NCBI RefSeq assembly: GCF_034676545.1
Contig: NZ_JAUCBZ010000015.1
Coordinates: 1,891,001-1,955,000 of the forward strand
Length of the DNA: 64,000 nucleotides
Origin: Pararhodobacter sp.
GTDB lineage: Bacteria; Pseudomonadota; Alphaproteobacteria; Rhodobacterales; Rhodobacteraceae
Direction: 5' to 3'
Notes under the pieces: generated by a model
Database searches by the model: none
What the model was told of the DNA's origin: nothing
What the model saw: only the letters and a program-made list of their open reading frames with translations
Translations under genes and position numbers: made by a program
Shown: one piece after another, positions 20,150-30,535 of the stretch
Layout of the letters: each line of letters starts with the position of its first letter
Position numbering within the stretch: position 1 is the first letter of the stretch

Positions 20150-21106
20150 TCAACCGTAGTCGGGCGCACTGCGATCGACCGTTGGCGGGGCATCATAGCG
20201 GTCCACGGTCTCGCGTTCGTTATAGCGGTCCACCGTGGGGCTTGGCTGGACTCGATCGACCGGGTAGTCCCGGGTGCCTGATGAATGGTTGCTGATATAG
20301 TCGTCGCGCAGCTTGCGGAAGGCCTCCTCTGCCAGTGCGATGGCGCGGCTGTCGCTGCCATTTGCAAGCGCCGCTTGATAGGCCAGGTACATGTAATCAA
20401 CCGCGCGCTGCATTTCCATGCGATCGCCGGATTGGGACGCGCTGGTATATTTTTCGTAGATGTCGTCAATCAACTGCGTGAATGCCTCCGGGTCGTAGCG
20501 GCGGAATTCGTCGGTCAGGTTGCGCGCTTCTTCGTCGGCGAAGGCCATCAGTTCATAGCGTTCGCGCCCGTCATCGACCCCGCCACCGCTGCCCGATCCG
20601 CCACTTCCGGATCCGCATGCACCACCACTGACCACGCCGGTGATGGCAGCCTTCAGGTCGTCGAAGGATTGCACGTCGCCTGACAGGGCGAGGCGGCGAC
20701 GTTCGAGTTCCTGCGCTGCGAGATAGGCGTAATCGAGGATTTCGTTGACATAGGCTTCGGGTTCGCCAGCCTCGTGCAGGATGTTGGTCTTTTCAACGAT
20801 CTCGGCATAGATTTGGCGGATCTCGTCATCGCTCATGGTTGCGAATTGTTCGTTGACCCGGATTGCGACGGCTTCGTTGTCGCCGGTCAGGATTTGCAAT
20901 GCATAGGCAGGGGCGTCTTCGCAGACCACGGCAACCTCGGTGTCGTTGAGCCTCGCGCTCATCGTGTCGCTCAGGCTGTCCGCGCCGCCGCGAAGGATGG
21001 CGGTCGCGCCAAGGCCGATGCCGACGGTCGCCGCTGCCAGAACCACCCATTCGACGGTGACACCGCCGGACTCCTGCCTCAGAAATCTCCGAATACGCGT
21101 TTGCAT
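20150..21106 (-). CDS. Flp-pilin-like N-terminus fused to a large helical domain
   Basis: This 318-residue protein begins RRFLRQESGGVTVEWVVLAAATVGIGLG, a class-III signal-like/TadE or Flp-type segment with one hydrophobic helix and a Glu at +5-like position. Real Flp pilins are only 50-80 residues. Here the helix is followed by a helical domain (about 55-175), a Gly/Ser linker (GSGSGGSGSGGG), a second helical domain (about 195-275), and a tail with repeated VDRY-like units (PVDRV, TVDRY, TVDRY, TVDRS). I know no family for the rest. It may be a surface or pilus-associated protein. No tad genes are adjacent. ATG 21106 gives a short basic leader before the helix; an upstream start is possible. 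Confidence 0.6.
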   Translation of the reverse strand: MQTRIRRFLRQESGGVTVEWVVLAAATVGIGLGATAILRGGADSLSDTMSARLNDTEVAVVCEDAPAYALQILTGDNEAVAIRVNEQFATMSDDEIRQIYAEIVEKTNILHEAGEPEAYVNEILDYAYLAAQELERRRLALSGDVQSFDDLKAAITGVVSGGACGSGSGGSGSGGGVDDGRERYELMAFADEEARNLTDEFRRYDPEAFTQLIDDIYEKYTSASQSGDRMEMQRAVDYMYLAYQAALANGSDSRAIALAEEAFRKLRDDYISNHSSGTRDYPVDRVQPSPTVDRYNERETVDRYDAPPTVDRSAPDYG

Positions 21107-21226
21107 CGTAGCGCCCCATTCGTCACAAAAAAGAACCAACTTTGAGACGAATAGAACCCAAACCGGGCGAATCTGGGGCAGGGCGGTGGCGGAACTGTGA
21201 AAGCGCCGCCGATACGCCGCGTCGGC

Positions 21227-22267
21227 TCAGGTCCGGCGGCGGCCCCGGCGGGCGCGGCCGTGGTCGTGGGTGGGGTCGCCGCAGCCGCTGGGTTCGGTGC
21301 CGTCGGAGTCGGATGAGAACGGGCCCAGAGCGGTGGTGATCTGCTCCAATGTCGGACGCTCGCCGCGCGGCCGGGTGTCGAGTGCCTCACGCATGGCGCG
21401 CAGGTGTTCGGGCATGGTGCCGCAGCAGCCGCCAATGATAGTCGCCCCGCAATCGCGGGCCAGAACGGCATAGTCGCCCATCAGCGCCGGTGTGCCATCG
21501 TAACGGATCGCGCCATCGACGAATTTCGGGATGCCGGCGTTGCCTTTGGCGACAATCGGCATCTCGGGGCCCGCCGAGGCCATGCCCAGAATGGTGCGCA
21601 ACAGATCCGACGCGCCGGTGCCACAATTCGCGCCCAACGCGTTGGGCGGGGTGGCCAGTTTGCTCGCCTGTTTCACGAAATCCGCCGAGGTGACGCCCAT
21701 CATCGTGCGCCCGGCCGTGTCAAAGCTCATGGTTCCGACCCAGGGCATTCCGGCGCGCGCGCAGGCTTCGGCCGCCGCCCGATATTCTTCGAGCGCCGAG
21801 ATGGTCTCGACCCAAAGGATATCCGCGCCGCCCTCTTTGAGACCCTCGGCCTGTTCGTGGAACATCTCGACGGCAACCGCATGGGACATCGTGCCAATCG
21901 GCTCGAAAATATCGCCGGTCGGCCCCATCGACCCCGCAACCAGCACCTTGCGCCCGGCCTTGTCCGCCACCGCGCGGCCAATCTCGGCCCCGATCCGGTT
22001 CAAGTCCCGCACCCGGCCCTGCGCCTGATGCAGCTTGAGTCGGCTGGCGTTGCCGCCAAAGGTGTTGGTCAGGAACAGGTCAGAACCCGCCTCGACCGCA
22101 TCGGTATAAAGCTTGGTGATCCGGTCCGGGTGATCGACGTTCCAAAACTCGGGCGCATCGCCCGAACTGAGCCCCATGTTGAACAGATTGGTTCCCGTGG
22201 CGCCATCGGCCATCAGAAAACCACGTTCTTCCAGAAGGGCGGACAGGGGATTGGTCGATGGGGGCAT
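21227..22267 (-). CDS. bmt: Homocysteine S-methyltransferase (betaine-type)
   Basis: This 346-residue TIM-barrel enzyme carries the homocysteine S-methyltransferase signature: DGATGTNLFNMGL near the N-terminus, and zinc-binding cysteines in GANCGTG and GGCCGTMPEH. In Rhodobacterales close relatives are annotated as betaine-homocysteine methyltransferases, which make methionine and dimethylglycine from betaine. That fits a betaine/sarcosine lifestyle, but the methyl donor is inferred. The C-terminus ends in an unusual Arg-rich tail after the catalytic domain. ATG 22267 opens MPPSTNPLSALLEERG; the frame is open nine codons further upstream. Confidence 0.85.
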   Translation of the reverse strand: MPPSTNPLSALLEERGFLMADGATGTNLFNMGLSSGDAPEFWNVDHPDRITKLYTDAVEAGSDLFLTNTFGGNASRLKLHQAQGRVRDLNRIGAEIGRAVADKAGRKVLVAGSMGPTGDIFEPIGTMSHAVAVEMFHEQAEGLKEGGADILWVETISALEEYRAAAEACARAGMPWVGTMSFDTAGRTMMGVTSADFVKQASKLATPPNALGANCGTGASDLLRTILGMASAGPEMPIVAKGNAGIPKFVDGAIRYDGTPALMGDYAVLARDCGATIIGGCCGTMPEHLRAMREALDTRPRGERPTLEQITTALGPFSSDSDGTEPSGCGDPTHDHGRARRGRRRT

Positions 22268-22284
22268 TGAGAACCTCGGAACTG

Positions 22285-22314
22285 AAAAACGCACCGCGAA
22301 ACACGGTGCGTTTT
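22285..22314 (-). terminator. Intrinsic terminator between zeta subunit gene and bmt
   Basis: CGCACCG (22290-22296) pairs with CGGTGCG (22304-22310), flanked by A and T runs on both sides, so it can work in either direction. On the minus strand it would end the DUF1476 gene transcript before bmt. This implies bmt has a very short leader, or that some read-through occurs. Confidence 0.7.
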
Positions 22315-22408
22315 GTCAATGACACATCCCGCGTCGCGCTGCAATTGGACGGCTTTCACAACCGCAAGGAGCTGCGCCTTTGTCTGACGGGCACCGACCG
22401 AGGCGCGA

Positions 22409-22723
22409 TCAGCCCTCGTTCATCAGTTTGGTCTGCGCCTCGACCAGCAAGGCCGCCATCTTGGCGCGGATGGTGGCCTCGTCGGCCTTGCCGTGCAGAT
22501 CCTTGACCAGCTTGCGGATCACGTCCTCATGGCCTTCCTCCTCGAAATCAGCCTTGATGACTTCCAGTTCATAGGCCGCCACGTCGTCGCCGGTCTTGCC
22601 CAGCAATCCGGCCGCCCAGGTGCCCACCGCCCTGTTGCGGCGCGAGATCGCCTTGAACGCCATTTCAGCGTCATGGGCGAATTTGTTTTCAAAAGCGTTT
22701 TCGCGTTCGTCAAAAGTGCTCAT
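22409..22723 (-). CDS. F1-ATPase inhibitor zeta subunit (DUF1476)
   Basis: This 104-residue helical protein matches the zeta subunit that blocks reverse rotation of the F1Fo-ATPase in Paracoccus and other alphaproteobacteria. The family features are the N-terminal FDERENAFENKFAHDAEMAFKA inhibitory helix, the RRNRAVGTWAAGLLGKTGDD hinge and the acidic EVIKADFEEEGHEDV segment. Length is the same as in Paracoccus denitrificans. It stands alone between bmt and purC, not near the atp operon, as is usual. It is a useful lineage marker. Confidence 0.92.
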   Translation of the reverse strand: MSTFDERENAFENKFAHDAEMAFKAISRRNRAVGTWAAGLLGKTGDDVAAYELEVIKADFEEEGHEDVIRKLVKDLHGKADEATIRAKMAALLVEAQTKLMNEG

Positions 22724-22947
22724 GGTCGGGGCCTCGTGTCTTGGTGCAAGAGATGCGTTTCCCCTCCAGATATGGGGGGAACGGGGGCGGGCTGCAAGCC
22801 TTGTTTATGCACCTTGCCACGACAGTCCTCAAGAACCGGACCCGCAAATCGGGTCTCGCGCTTGCGGCACTGCACGGCATGGCGTATAGGCTGCGCAGAA
22901 TGCAGCTGCCCGCGGATCGTTTGCGGGCCTTCGGGGAATCACCAGTC

Positions 22948-23709
22948 ATGGCACGACGCACCAAGGTCTACGAGGGCAAAGCAAAGATTCTGTATGAGGG
23001 TCCCGAGCCGGGCACCTATGTGCAGTATTTCAAGGATGATACCACCGCCGGGGACGGGGCCAAGATGGCGCTGATCGAAGGCAAGGGCGTGTTGAACAAC
23101 CGCCTGTCCGAATATTTCATGAATGGCCTCAACGAAATCGGCGTGCCGACGCATTTCATTCGTCGTCTGAACATGCGCGAACAGCTGGTGCGCGCTGTCG
23201 AGGTGATTCCGCTGGAAGTTGTGGTGCGCAACGTCGCCGCCGGGTCGATCTCCAAACGGTTGGGGATCGAGGAGGGCACGCCTCTGCCGCGCCCGATCGT
23301 GGAATTCTACTACAAGAACGACGCGCTGCACGACCCGATGGTCAGCGAGGACCATATTCTGGCGTTCGGCTGGGCCACGCATCAGGATCTGGATGAAATC
23401 GTCGCGCTGGCGCTCAGGGTCAATGATTTCATCTCGGGCGTGATGATGGGCGTCGGCATCAAGCTGATCGACTTCAAGATCGAGATCGGCCGCATCTTCG
23501 AGGGCGATTTTCAGCGGCTGGTGGTGGCCGATGAGATCAGCCCGGACAGCTGCCGGCTGTGGGATGTGAAAACCGGGGAAAAGCTGGACAAGGATGTGTT
23601 CCGCCGCGATTTGGGCAACCTGTCCGAGGCCTATACCGAGGTGGCGCGGCGGCTGGGCGTGATGCCGGCCAGCGCGACGCCGATTGTCAAACCAACACTG
23701 ATGAATTGA
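22948..23709 (+). CDS. purC: SAICAR synthetase (PurC)
   Basis: PurC joins CAIR and aspartate with ATP to form SAICAR in purine synthesis. The 253-residue product has the standard N-terminus KVYEGKAKILYEG, the substrate motif EVVVRNVAAGSISKRLG, and DFKIEIGR plus the ADEISPDSCRLWD segment that holds catalytic residues. The start at 22948 gives the common MARRTKVYEG. The frame is open 69 codons further up but that part is not protein-like. purS follows after ten bases; purQ and purL are not in the window. Confidence 0.98.
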   Translation: MARRTKVYEGKAKILYEGPEPGTYVQYFKDDTTAGDGAKMALIEGKGVLNNRLSEYFMNGLNEIGVPTHFIRRLNMREQLVRAVEVIPLEVVVRNVAAGSISKRLGIEEGTPLPRPIVEFYYKNDALHDPMVSEDHILAFGWATHQDLDEIVALALRVNDFISGVMMGVGIKLIDFKIEIGRIFEGDFQRLVVADEISPDSCRLWDVKTGEKLDKDVFRRDLGNLSEAYTEVARRLGVMPASATPIVKPTLMN

Positions 23710-23719
23710 GGGTGTGCCG

Positions 23720-23962
23720 ATGAAAGCGCGCGTGCATGTGATGCTCAAGACCGGCGTTCTGGACCCCCAGGGCGAGGCCGTGCGCCGGGCGCTGGGGTCT
23801 TTGGGATTCGACGGCGTCGAGGGCGTGCGTCAGGGCAAAGTGATCGAACTCGACCTCGCCGAAACCGACCGCAGCAAAGCGGAAGCGGCGGTCAGATCGA
23901 TGTGCGACAAGCTCCTGGCGAATACCGTGATCGAGCGCTACGACATCGACCTGACCGACTGA
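23720..23962 (+). CDS. purS: PurS subunit of FGAM synthetase
   Basis: This 80-residue protein is the small subunit of the three-part (PurL-PurQ-PurS) phosphoribosylformylglycinamidine synthetase. It shows the family pattern VMLKTGVLDPQGEAVRRALGSLGFDGV followed by a GKVIELDL strand. PurS is thought to help transfer ammonia between PurQ and PurL. It is ten bases downstream of purC and surely in the same operon. A 24-bp inverted repeat follows. Confidence 0.95.
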   Translation: MKARVHVMLKTGVLDPQGEAVRRALGSLGFDGVEGVRQGKVIELDLAETDRSKAEAAVRSMCDKLLANTVIERYDIDLTD

Positions 23963-23978
23963 GGCCTTGAAATCGGGC

Positions 23979-24046
23979 GTAGGGTGTGTGCTTGCACGCA
24001 CCATACCTCAACGCCAAGCCAAGGTGCGTGCAAGCACACACCCTAC
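23979..24046. repeat. Perfect 24-bp inverted repeat element
   Basis: A 24-base arm starting GTAGGGTGTGTGCTTGCACG (23979-24002) has its exact reverse complement at 24023-24046, with a 20-base spacer. It follows purS and could form a long RNA hairpin. Single arms of the same element occur at 15413-15436 and, with one mismatch, at 36094-36117. Confidence 0.95.
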
Positions 24047-24171
24047 GATCCGTTGCACCTTTTGTCGGCGCATGGGTTTTCCCCCGGCAAAAACCGCGTT
24101 ACGTTGTCGCTTCATTGGAGCGGCGCATCGATGTCCGCCTCCGCCATTCATTCCGATTTCGAGGAAAATCC

Positions 24172-24600
24172 ATGACTCAGGCCAAGGCGGGTGACACCGT
24201 TCAGATTCATTATACCGGCACCCTGTCGGACGGCAGCGTGTTTGACAGTTCCGAGGGCCGCGATCCGCTCAGCTTCACGCTGGGCTCGGGGCAGATCATT
24301 CCGGGCCTGGACGCCGCCATTGATGGCATGGCCGTCGGCGAGCAAAAGACCGTCACCATCCCGGCGGATCAAGCCTATGGCGCGCATAATCCCGACGCCG
24401 TGCAGGCCATTCCGCGCGACCAGATCCCGCCGGAAATCCCGGTTGCGGCCGGCACGCAATTGCAGATGCAGACCCCGGACGGTCGCGCGGTTCCGGTTGT
24501 CGTGGCCGGTGCCACCGATGAGCATGTGATGATCGACGCCAACCACCCCCTGGCCGGCAAAGACCTGACCTTTGCGGTCAACATCGTGTCGGTCGGCTGA
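24172..24600 (+). CDS. FKBP-type peptidyl-prolyl isomerase, SlyD-like
   Basis: This 142-residue cytosolic protein is an FKBP-type prolyl cis-trans isomerase with an inserted flap domain, like SlyD/FkpB. It has the barrel motif VQIHYTGTLSDGSVFDSSEGRDPLSFTLG split by the family, the GLDAAIDGMAVGEQKTVTIPADQAYG segment, and the IF domain between AIPRDQIPP and VNIVSVG. There is no His-rich metal tail. ATG 24172 follows GAGGAAAATCC. Stand-alone gene. Confidence 0.93.
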   Translation: MTQAKAGDTVQIHYTGTLSDGSVFDSSEGRDPLSFTLGSGQIIPGLDAAIDGMAVGEQKTVTIPADQAYGAHNPDAVQAIPRDQIPPEIPVAAGTQLQMQTPDGRAVPVVVAGATDEHVMIDANHPLAGKDLTFAVNIVSVG

Positions 24601-24697
24601 ACACACGGATCAGGGGTGGACGCGACAACACGCGCCCACCCCCAGACCCTTGCGTTTTCCGGTTTGCGCGCGCGATCAGTCGCGCTAAACCACCCGC

Positions 24698-25285
24698 ATG
24701 GCCAAGCTCTATTTTCACTATTCCACCATGAATGCCGGCAAGTCGACGATCTTGCTGCAAGCCTCGCACAATTACGGCGAGCGCGGCATGCAGACCTATC
24801 TGATCACCGCGCAATTCGACAATCGGGCGGGCGAGGGGCGGATTGCCTCGCGCATCGGCATCGGTGACCCGGCTGATACCTTTGCCCCCGGCGAGGATAT
24901 GTTCGCCAAGATCAAGGCCCGGCTCGATCAAGGCCCCTGCGCCTGCGTGTTTATCGACGAGGCGCAATTCCTGTCGCACGTGCAGGTCTGGCAACTCGCC
25001 CGCGTGGTGGATGACCTGCGCGTGCCGATCATGTGCTACGGTCTGCGCGTCGATTTCCGGGGCGAATTGTTCCCCGGTTCCGCCGCTCTCCTCGCCTGGG
25101 CCGATGAAATGCGCGAGGTGCGCACCATTTGCCATTGCGGCAAGAAGGCCACGATGGTGGTGCGTCTGGGACCGGATGGCAAAGCCCTGCGCGACGGCGC
25201 TCAGGTGCAGATCGGCGGCAACGAGACCTATGTTTCGCTCTGCCGCCGCCATTGGCGCGACGCAACCGGCGACACCCCGACCTGA
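24698..25285 (+). CDS. tdk: Thymidine kinase
   Basis: This 195-residue type II thymidine kinase phosphorylates thymidine to dTMP for salvage. It has the P-loop STMNAGKST (residues 9-17), the Walker B segment FIDEAQFL, the GLRVDFRGELFPGS helix and a zinc-ribbon with CHCGKKA and the C-terminal SLCRRHW, followed by the lasso loop (IGGNETYVSLC). Length matches E. coli Tdk. The presence of both tdk and thyX in the window means dTMP can be made by salvage or by the FAD-dependent route. Confidence 0.97.
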   Translation: MAKLYFHYSTMNAGKSTILLQASHNYGERGMQTYLITAQFDNRAGEGRIASRIGIGDPADTFAPGEDMFAKIKARLDQGPCACVFIDEAQFLSHVQVWQLARVVDDLRVPIMCYGLRVDFRGELFPGSAALLAWADEMREVRTICHCGKKATMVVRLGPDGKALRDGAQVQIGGNETYVSLCRRHWRDATGDTPT

Positions 25286-25384
25286 CACCACACCGCCCCG
25301 GAAAAGTGCGCGCCTTTGACGTCCATCAACGCGCATTGTGTCGAAAGCGCGCAGACTGCGACCCAGCAAAGGGGAGTCGTCGTC

Positions 25385-27787
<2,403 letters not shown>

Positions 27788-27796
27788 ACGCGCCCA

Positions 27797-27819
27797 ACAT
27801 CATCTTGCCAAAAATACTC
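27797..27819. repeat. Interspersed intergenic repeat, intact copy
   Basis: This copy is identical over 23 bases to 8661-8683 (ACATCATCTTGCCAAAAATA followed by CTC). It lies ten bases past the ppsA stop, again at a gene end. Confidence 0.85.
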
Positions 27820-27842
27820 TGGGGGGTGAGGCCGCAGGCCGA

Positions 27843-27859
27843 GGGGGGCAAAGCCCCCC
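27843..27859. terminator. G/C hairpin between convergent ppsA and dnaB
   Basis: GGGGGGC (27843-27849) pairs perfectly with GCCCCCC (27853-27859) around AAA. A longer GC-rich arm (GAGGCCGCAGGCC) lies to its left. It is placed between two convergent genes and is likely a bidirectional transcription stop or a common Rhodobacterales repeat. It has no T-run. Confidence 0.5.
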
Positions 27860-27868
27860 AAACACGCC

Positions 27869-29362
27869 TCAATAGTCAGAGCCACCGCCCGACTGCCAGG
27901 GCTGCACCAAATTGCCGAACCGGGTGAACTGCCCCTCGAACGACAGGCCCACGGTGCCAATTGGCCCGTGGCGCTGCTTGCCGATCACCACCTCGGCCTT
28001 GCCGTGCAGCATTTCCATTCGGTCCTGCCACTTGGCCATTTCATCCAGCTTGTCATCCGAGGGCTTCTCGCGCTCGACATAATATTCCTCGCGGAACACG
28101 AACATCACCACATCCGCATCCTGCTCGATCGAGCCGGATTCGCGCAGATCGCTCAGCTGCGGGCGCTTGTCCTCGCGGCTTTCCACCGCGCGGCTGAGCT
28201 GTGACAGGGCGATCACCGGAATATGCAATTCCTTGGCGATGGCTTTCAGGCCCTGCGTGATCTCGGACACCTCCTGCACCCGGCTCTCCTTGGACGAGCC
28301 GCGCAGCAGTTGCAGATAGTCCACCATCAGCACATCCAGCCCATGCGTGCGCTTGAGGCGACGCGCGCGGGCGGCGACCTGTGAAATCGGCAGCGCCGGC
28401 GTGTCGTCGATGAACAGCGGGCAGGCCTCCAGTGATTTCGCGGCCTCGACGAAACGGCGGAACTCCTGCTCGGTCATGTCGCCGCGCCGGATCTGTTCGG
28501 ACGGCACTTCCGAGGCCTCGGACAGGATGCGCGCGGCCAATTGTTCGGCCGACATCTCGAGGCTGTAGAACCCCACCACCCCGCCGTTCACCGTGCCTTC
28601 GGTGCCGTCGCTCTTGATGCCGCGTTTATAGGCCTTGGCGATGTTGAACGCGATATTCGTCGCCAGAGAGGTTTTGCCCATCGACGGACGCCCCGCCAGA
28701 ATGATCAGGTCCGAGGGGTGCAATCCGCCCAGTTTCTTGTCCAGATCGACCAACCCCGTCGAGATCCCGGCCAGACCACCGTCGCGTTGATAGGCGGTGT
28801 TGGCGCTGTTCACCGCGTCGGTGACAGCGCGCAGGAAGGACTGGAAACCACGCTCGGCGACGCCTTGCTCGCCCAGTTTATAGAGCCGCTGCTCGGCCTC
28901 GACGATCTGTTCGCGGGGCTCCGACGAGACCTCGACCAGCGCCGCCTTGGCCGAAATATCGCGGCCCAACTGGATCAGATCGCGCCGCACCGCCAGATCA
29001 TAGATCATCTGCGCATAATCACGCGCGGCATACGAGGCAATCGCCGCCCCCGCGATCCGCGCCAGATACGACGGCCCGCCCAACTCCTTGAGGCCCTCGT
29101 CATCCTCCATGAACGCCTTGATCGTCACCGGCGAGGCCAGCGCGTTTTTCTGAATCCGCGCGGCGGCGATGTCGAAAATCCGCCGGTGCACCGGTTCGAA
29201 GAAATGCTCCGAGCGCACCAGCGACGACACCCGGTCATAGACGTCATTATTCGTCAGGATCGCGCCCAACAATTGCTGCTCGGCCTCGATATTGCTGGGA
29301 AGAACGTCGGTGTCTTGGCTCATGTCGGGCATGTTGGGGCGGATCACGGTGACTTCGGTCAT
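27869..29362 (-). CDS. dnaB: Replicative DNA helicase DnaB
   Basis: DnaB is the hexameric 5'-3' helicase at the replication fork. The 497-residue product has the N-terminal primase-interacting domain (PSNIEAEQQLLGAILTNND), the linker, and the RecA-like motor with Walker A AGRPSMGKTSLATNIA, Walker B VLMVDYLQLL and the arginine-finger region DLRESGSIEQDADVVMF. No intein is present. Translation from 29362 (cat on the plus strand) adds 13 residues before the MSQDTDVLPSN start seen in some relatives; either could be used. It is transcribed alone. Confidence 0.97.
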   Translation of the reverse strand: MTEVTVIRPNMPDMSQDTDVLPSNIEAEQQLLGAILTNNDVYDRVSSLVRSEHFFEPVHRRIFDIAAARIQKNALASPVTIKAFMEDDEGLKELGGPSYLARIAGAAIASYAARDYAQMIYDLAVRRDLIQLGRDISAKAALVEVSSEPREQIVEAEQRLYKLGEQGVAERGFQSFLRAVTDAVNSANTAYQRDGGLAGISTGLVDLDKKLGGLHPSDLIILAGRPSMGKTSLATNIAFNIAKAYKRGIKSDGTEGTVNGGVVGFYSLEMSAEQLAARILSEASEVPSEQIRRGDMTEQEFRRFVEAAKSLEACPLFIDDTPALPISQVAARARRLKRTHGLDVLMVDYLQLLRGSSKESRVQEVSEITQGLKAIAKELHIPVIALSQLSRAVESREDKRPQLSDLRESGSIEQDADVVMFVFREEYYVEREKPSDDKLDEMAKWQDRMEMLHGKAEVVIGKQRHGPIGTVGLSFEGQFTRFGNLVQPWQSGGGSDY

Positions 29363-29490
29363 GGGGGAAACTCCTGCTGACCGCTTATGCCAAACCCACC
29401 GCGCGCGGGCAACGTCGGCGGCGGGAATAACGGTGGATCATTCTGTGGACAACCGGCAAGCCCCTGACGGTGCAGGGAAAGAAAACGCGT

Positions 29491-30165
29491 TTACGCGCCG
29501 GGGGCTGTCCAGGCCCGCGGATTGCGCAGGAACACCTCGACAGAATCCAGGGTTTCCGTGTCGAAATCGCCGTTGCGGCGCGCCTCGGTCAGCACATCCC
29601 ACCAGGTGCACAAATAATGCAACGCCACGCCATGATCACCAAGCCGTTGTTCTGTCTCGGGAAAAATCCCGTAATAGAAAATCACCGCGGTATGCGCGCA
29701 GCTTGCCCCGGTCTCGCGGATCGCATCGACAAAGCTCAACTTCGAGCCGCCATCCGTCGTCAGATCCTCGACCAGCAACACGCGCTGGCCCTCGGTCATC
29801 ACGCCCTCGATGCGGGCGTTGCGGCCATATCCCTTGGGTTTCTTGCGCACATAGGTCATCGGCAGGGCCATGCGCTCGGCGACCAAAGCAGCAAACGGAA
29901 TGCCCGCCGTCTCACCGCCCGCGATGTTGTCGAACGCTTCGAACCCGGCGGCGGCCATGACCTTGGCGGTCAGGAAATCCATCAAGGTCGCGCGGATGCG
30001 CGGGTAGGAAATCAGCTTGCGGCAGTCGATATAGGTCGGCGCCTTGTTGCCGCTGGCGTGGGTGAAGGGCTCGCGCGCGTTGAAATGCACAGCACCGATA
30101 TCCAGCAACATGCGGGCGGTCAGGCGCGCCATCACGGCGGGGTCGATATGGGTGGTGGGGATCAT
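29491..30165 (-). CDS. pyrE: Orotate phosphoribosyltransferase
   Basis: PyrE makes orotidine monophosphate from orotate and PRPP in pyrimidine synthesis. The 224-residue product has the PRPP-binding loop VLLVEDLTTDGGSK and the preceding FDNIAGGETAGIPFAAL segment, with YVRKKPKGYGRN as the flexible catalytic loop. ATG 30165 is chosen because the residues before it are not conserved and GGAGG lies just ahead. pyrC, often its neighbour in Rhodobacterales, is not present. Confidence 0.95.
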   Translation of the reverse strand: MIPTTHIDPAVMARLTARMLLDIGAVHFNAREPFTHASGNKAPTYIDCRKLISYPRIRATLMDFLTAKVMAAAGFEAFDNIAGGETAGIPFAALVAERMALPMTYVRKKPKGYGRNARIEGVMTEGQRVLLVEDLTTDGGSKLSFVDAIRETGASCAHTAVIFYYGIFPETEQRLGDHGVALHYLCTWWDVLTEARRNGDFDTETLDSVEVFLRNPRAWTAPGA

Positions 30166-30323
30166 CGCGGCCTCCTGCGGGTTGCACGCGCGCGGCATAG
30201 CGCCTTTGCCCCTGCATGACAACCGACCGTGATGGTCGCGTGACTGGGTTCCGGTGGCTGTAAGGCTTGACAGCCCGGGCCTCGCAGCGTTTCGTCAAGG
30301 CGAACCCAGACCCGGAGCCCCCT

Positions 30324-30530
30324 ATGACCGCCCCCATCATCCTCGCTGTTCCCGACATGAGCTGTGGCCATTGCCGCGCCAGCATCACCAAGGCGCTCGC
30401 GCCGTTGGGCGTTGATCCGGCATTCGATATGGAGACCCGCCGCGTGACCATCACCGCCGATATCGCCGCCGACACGGCCATCGCGGCGCTCGACAAGATC
30501 GGTTTTGATGCGACGCAAGTCACTGACTAA
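30324..30530 (+). CDS. Copper-chaperone-like HMA-domain protein
   Basis: This 68-residue protein is a single heavy-metal-associated domain with the MxCxxC metal site DMSCGHC (Cys14, Cys17). It resembles CopZ-type copper chaperones that hand Cu(I) to CopA ATPases. No CopA is next to it, so the partner lies elsewhere. ATG 30324 follows CGGAG. It is five bases from the DUF2254 gene and probably co-transcribed with it. Confidence 0.9.
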   Translation: MTAPIILAVPDMSCGHCRASITKALAPLGVDPAFDMETRRVTITADIAADTAIAALDKIGFDATQVTD

Positions 30531-30535
30531 ACAGC

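Noticed and set aside
22268..22408. SAM- or SAH-type riboswitch upstream of the homocysteine methyltransferase gene
   Set aside because: Only a simple terminator-like hairpin is visible; I could not match any SAM-II or SAM/SAH conserved core.
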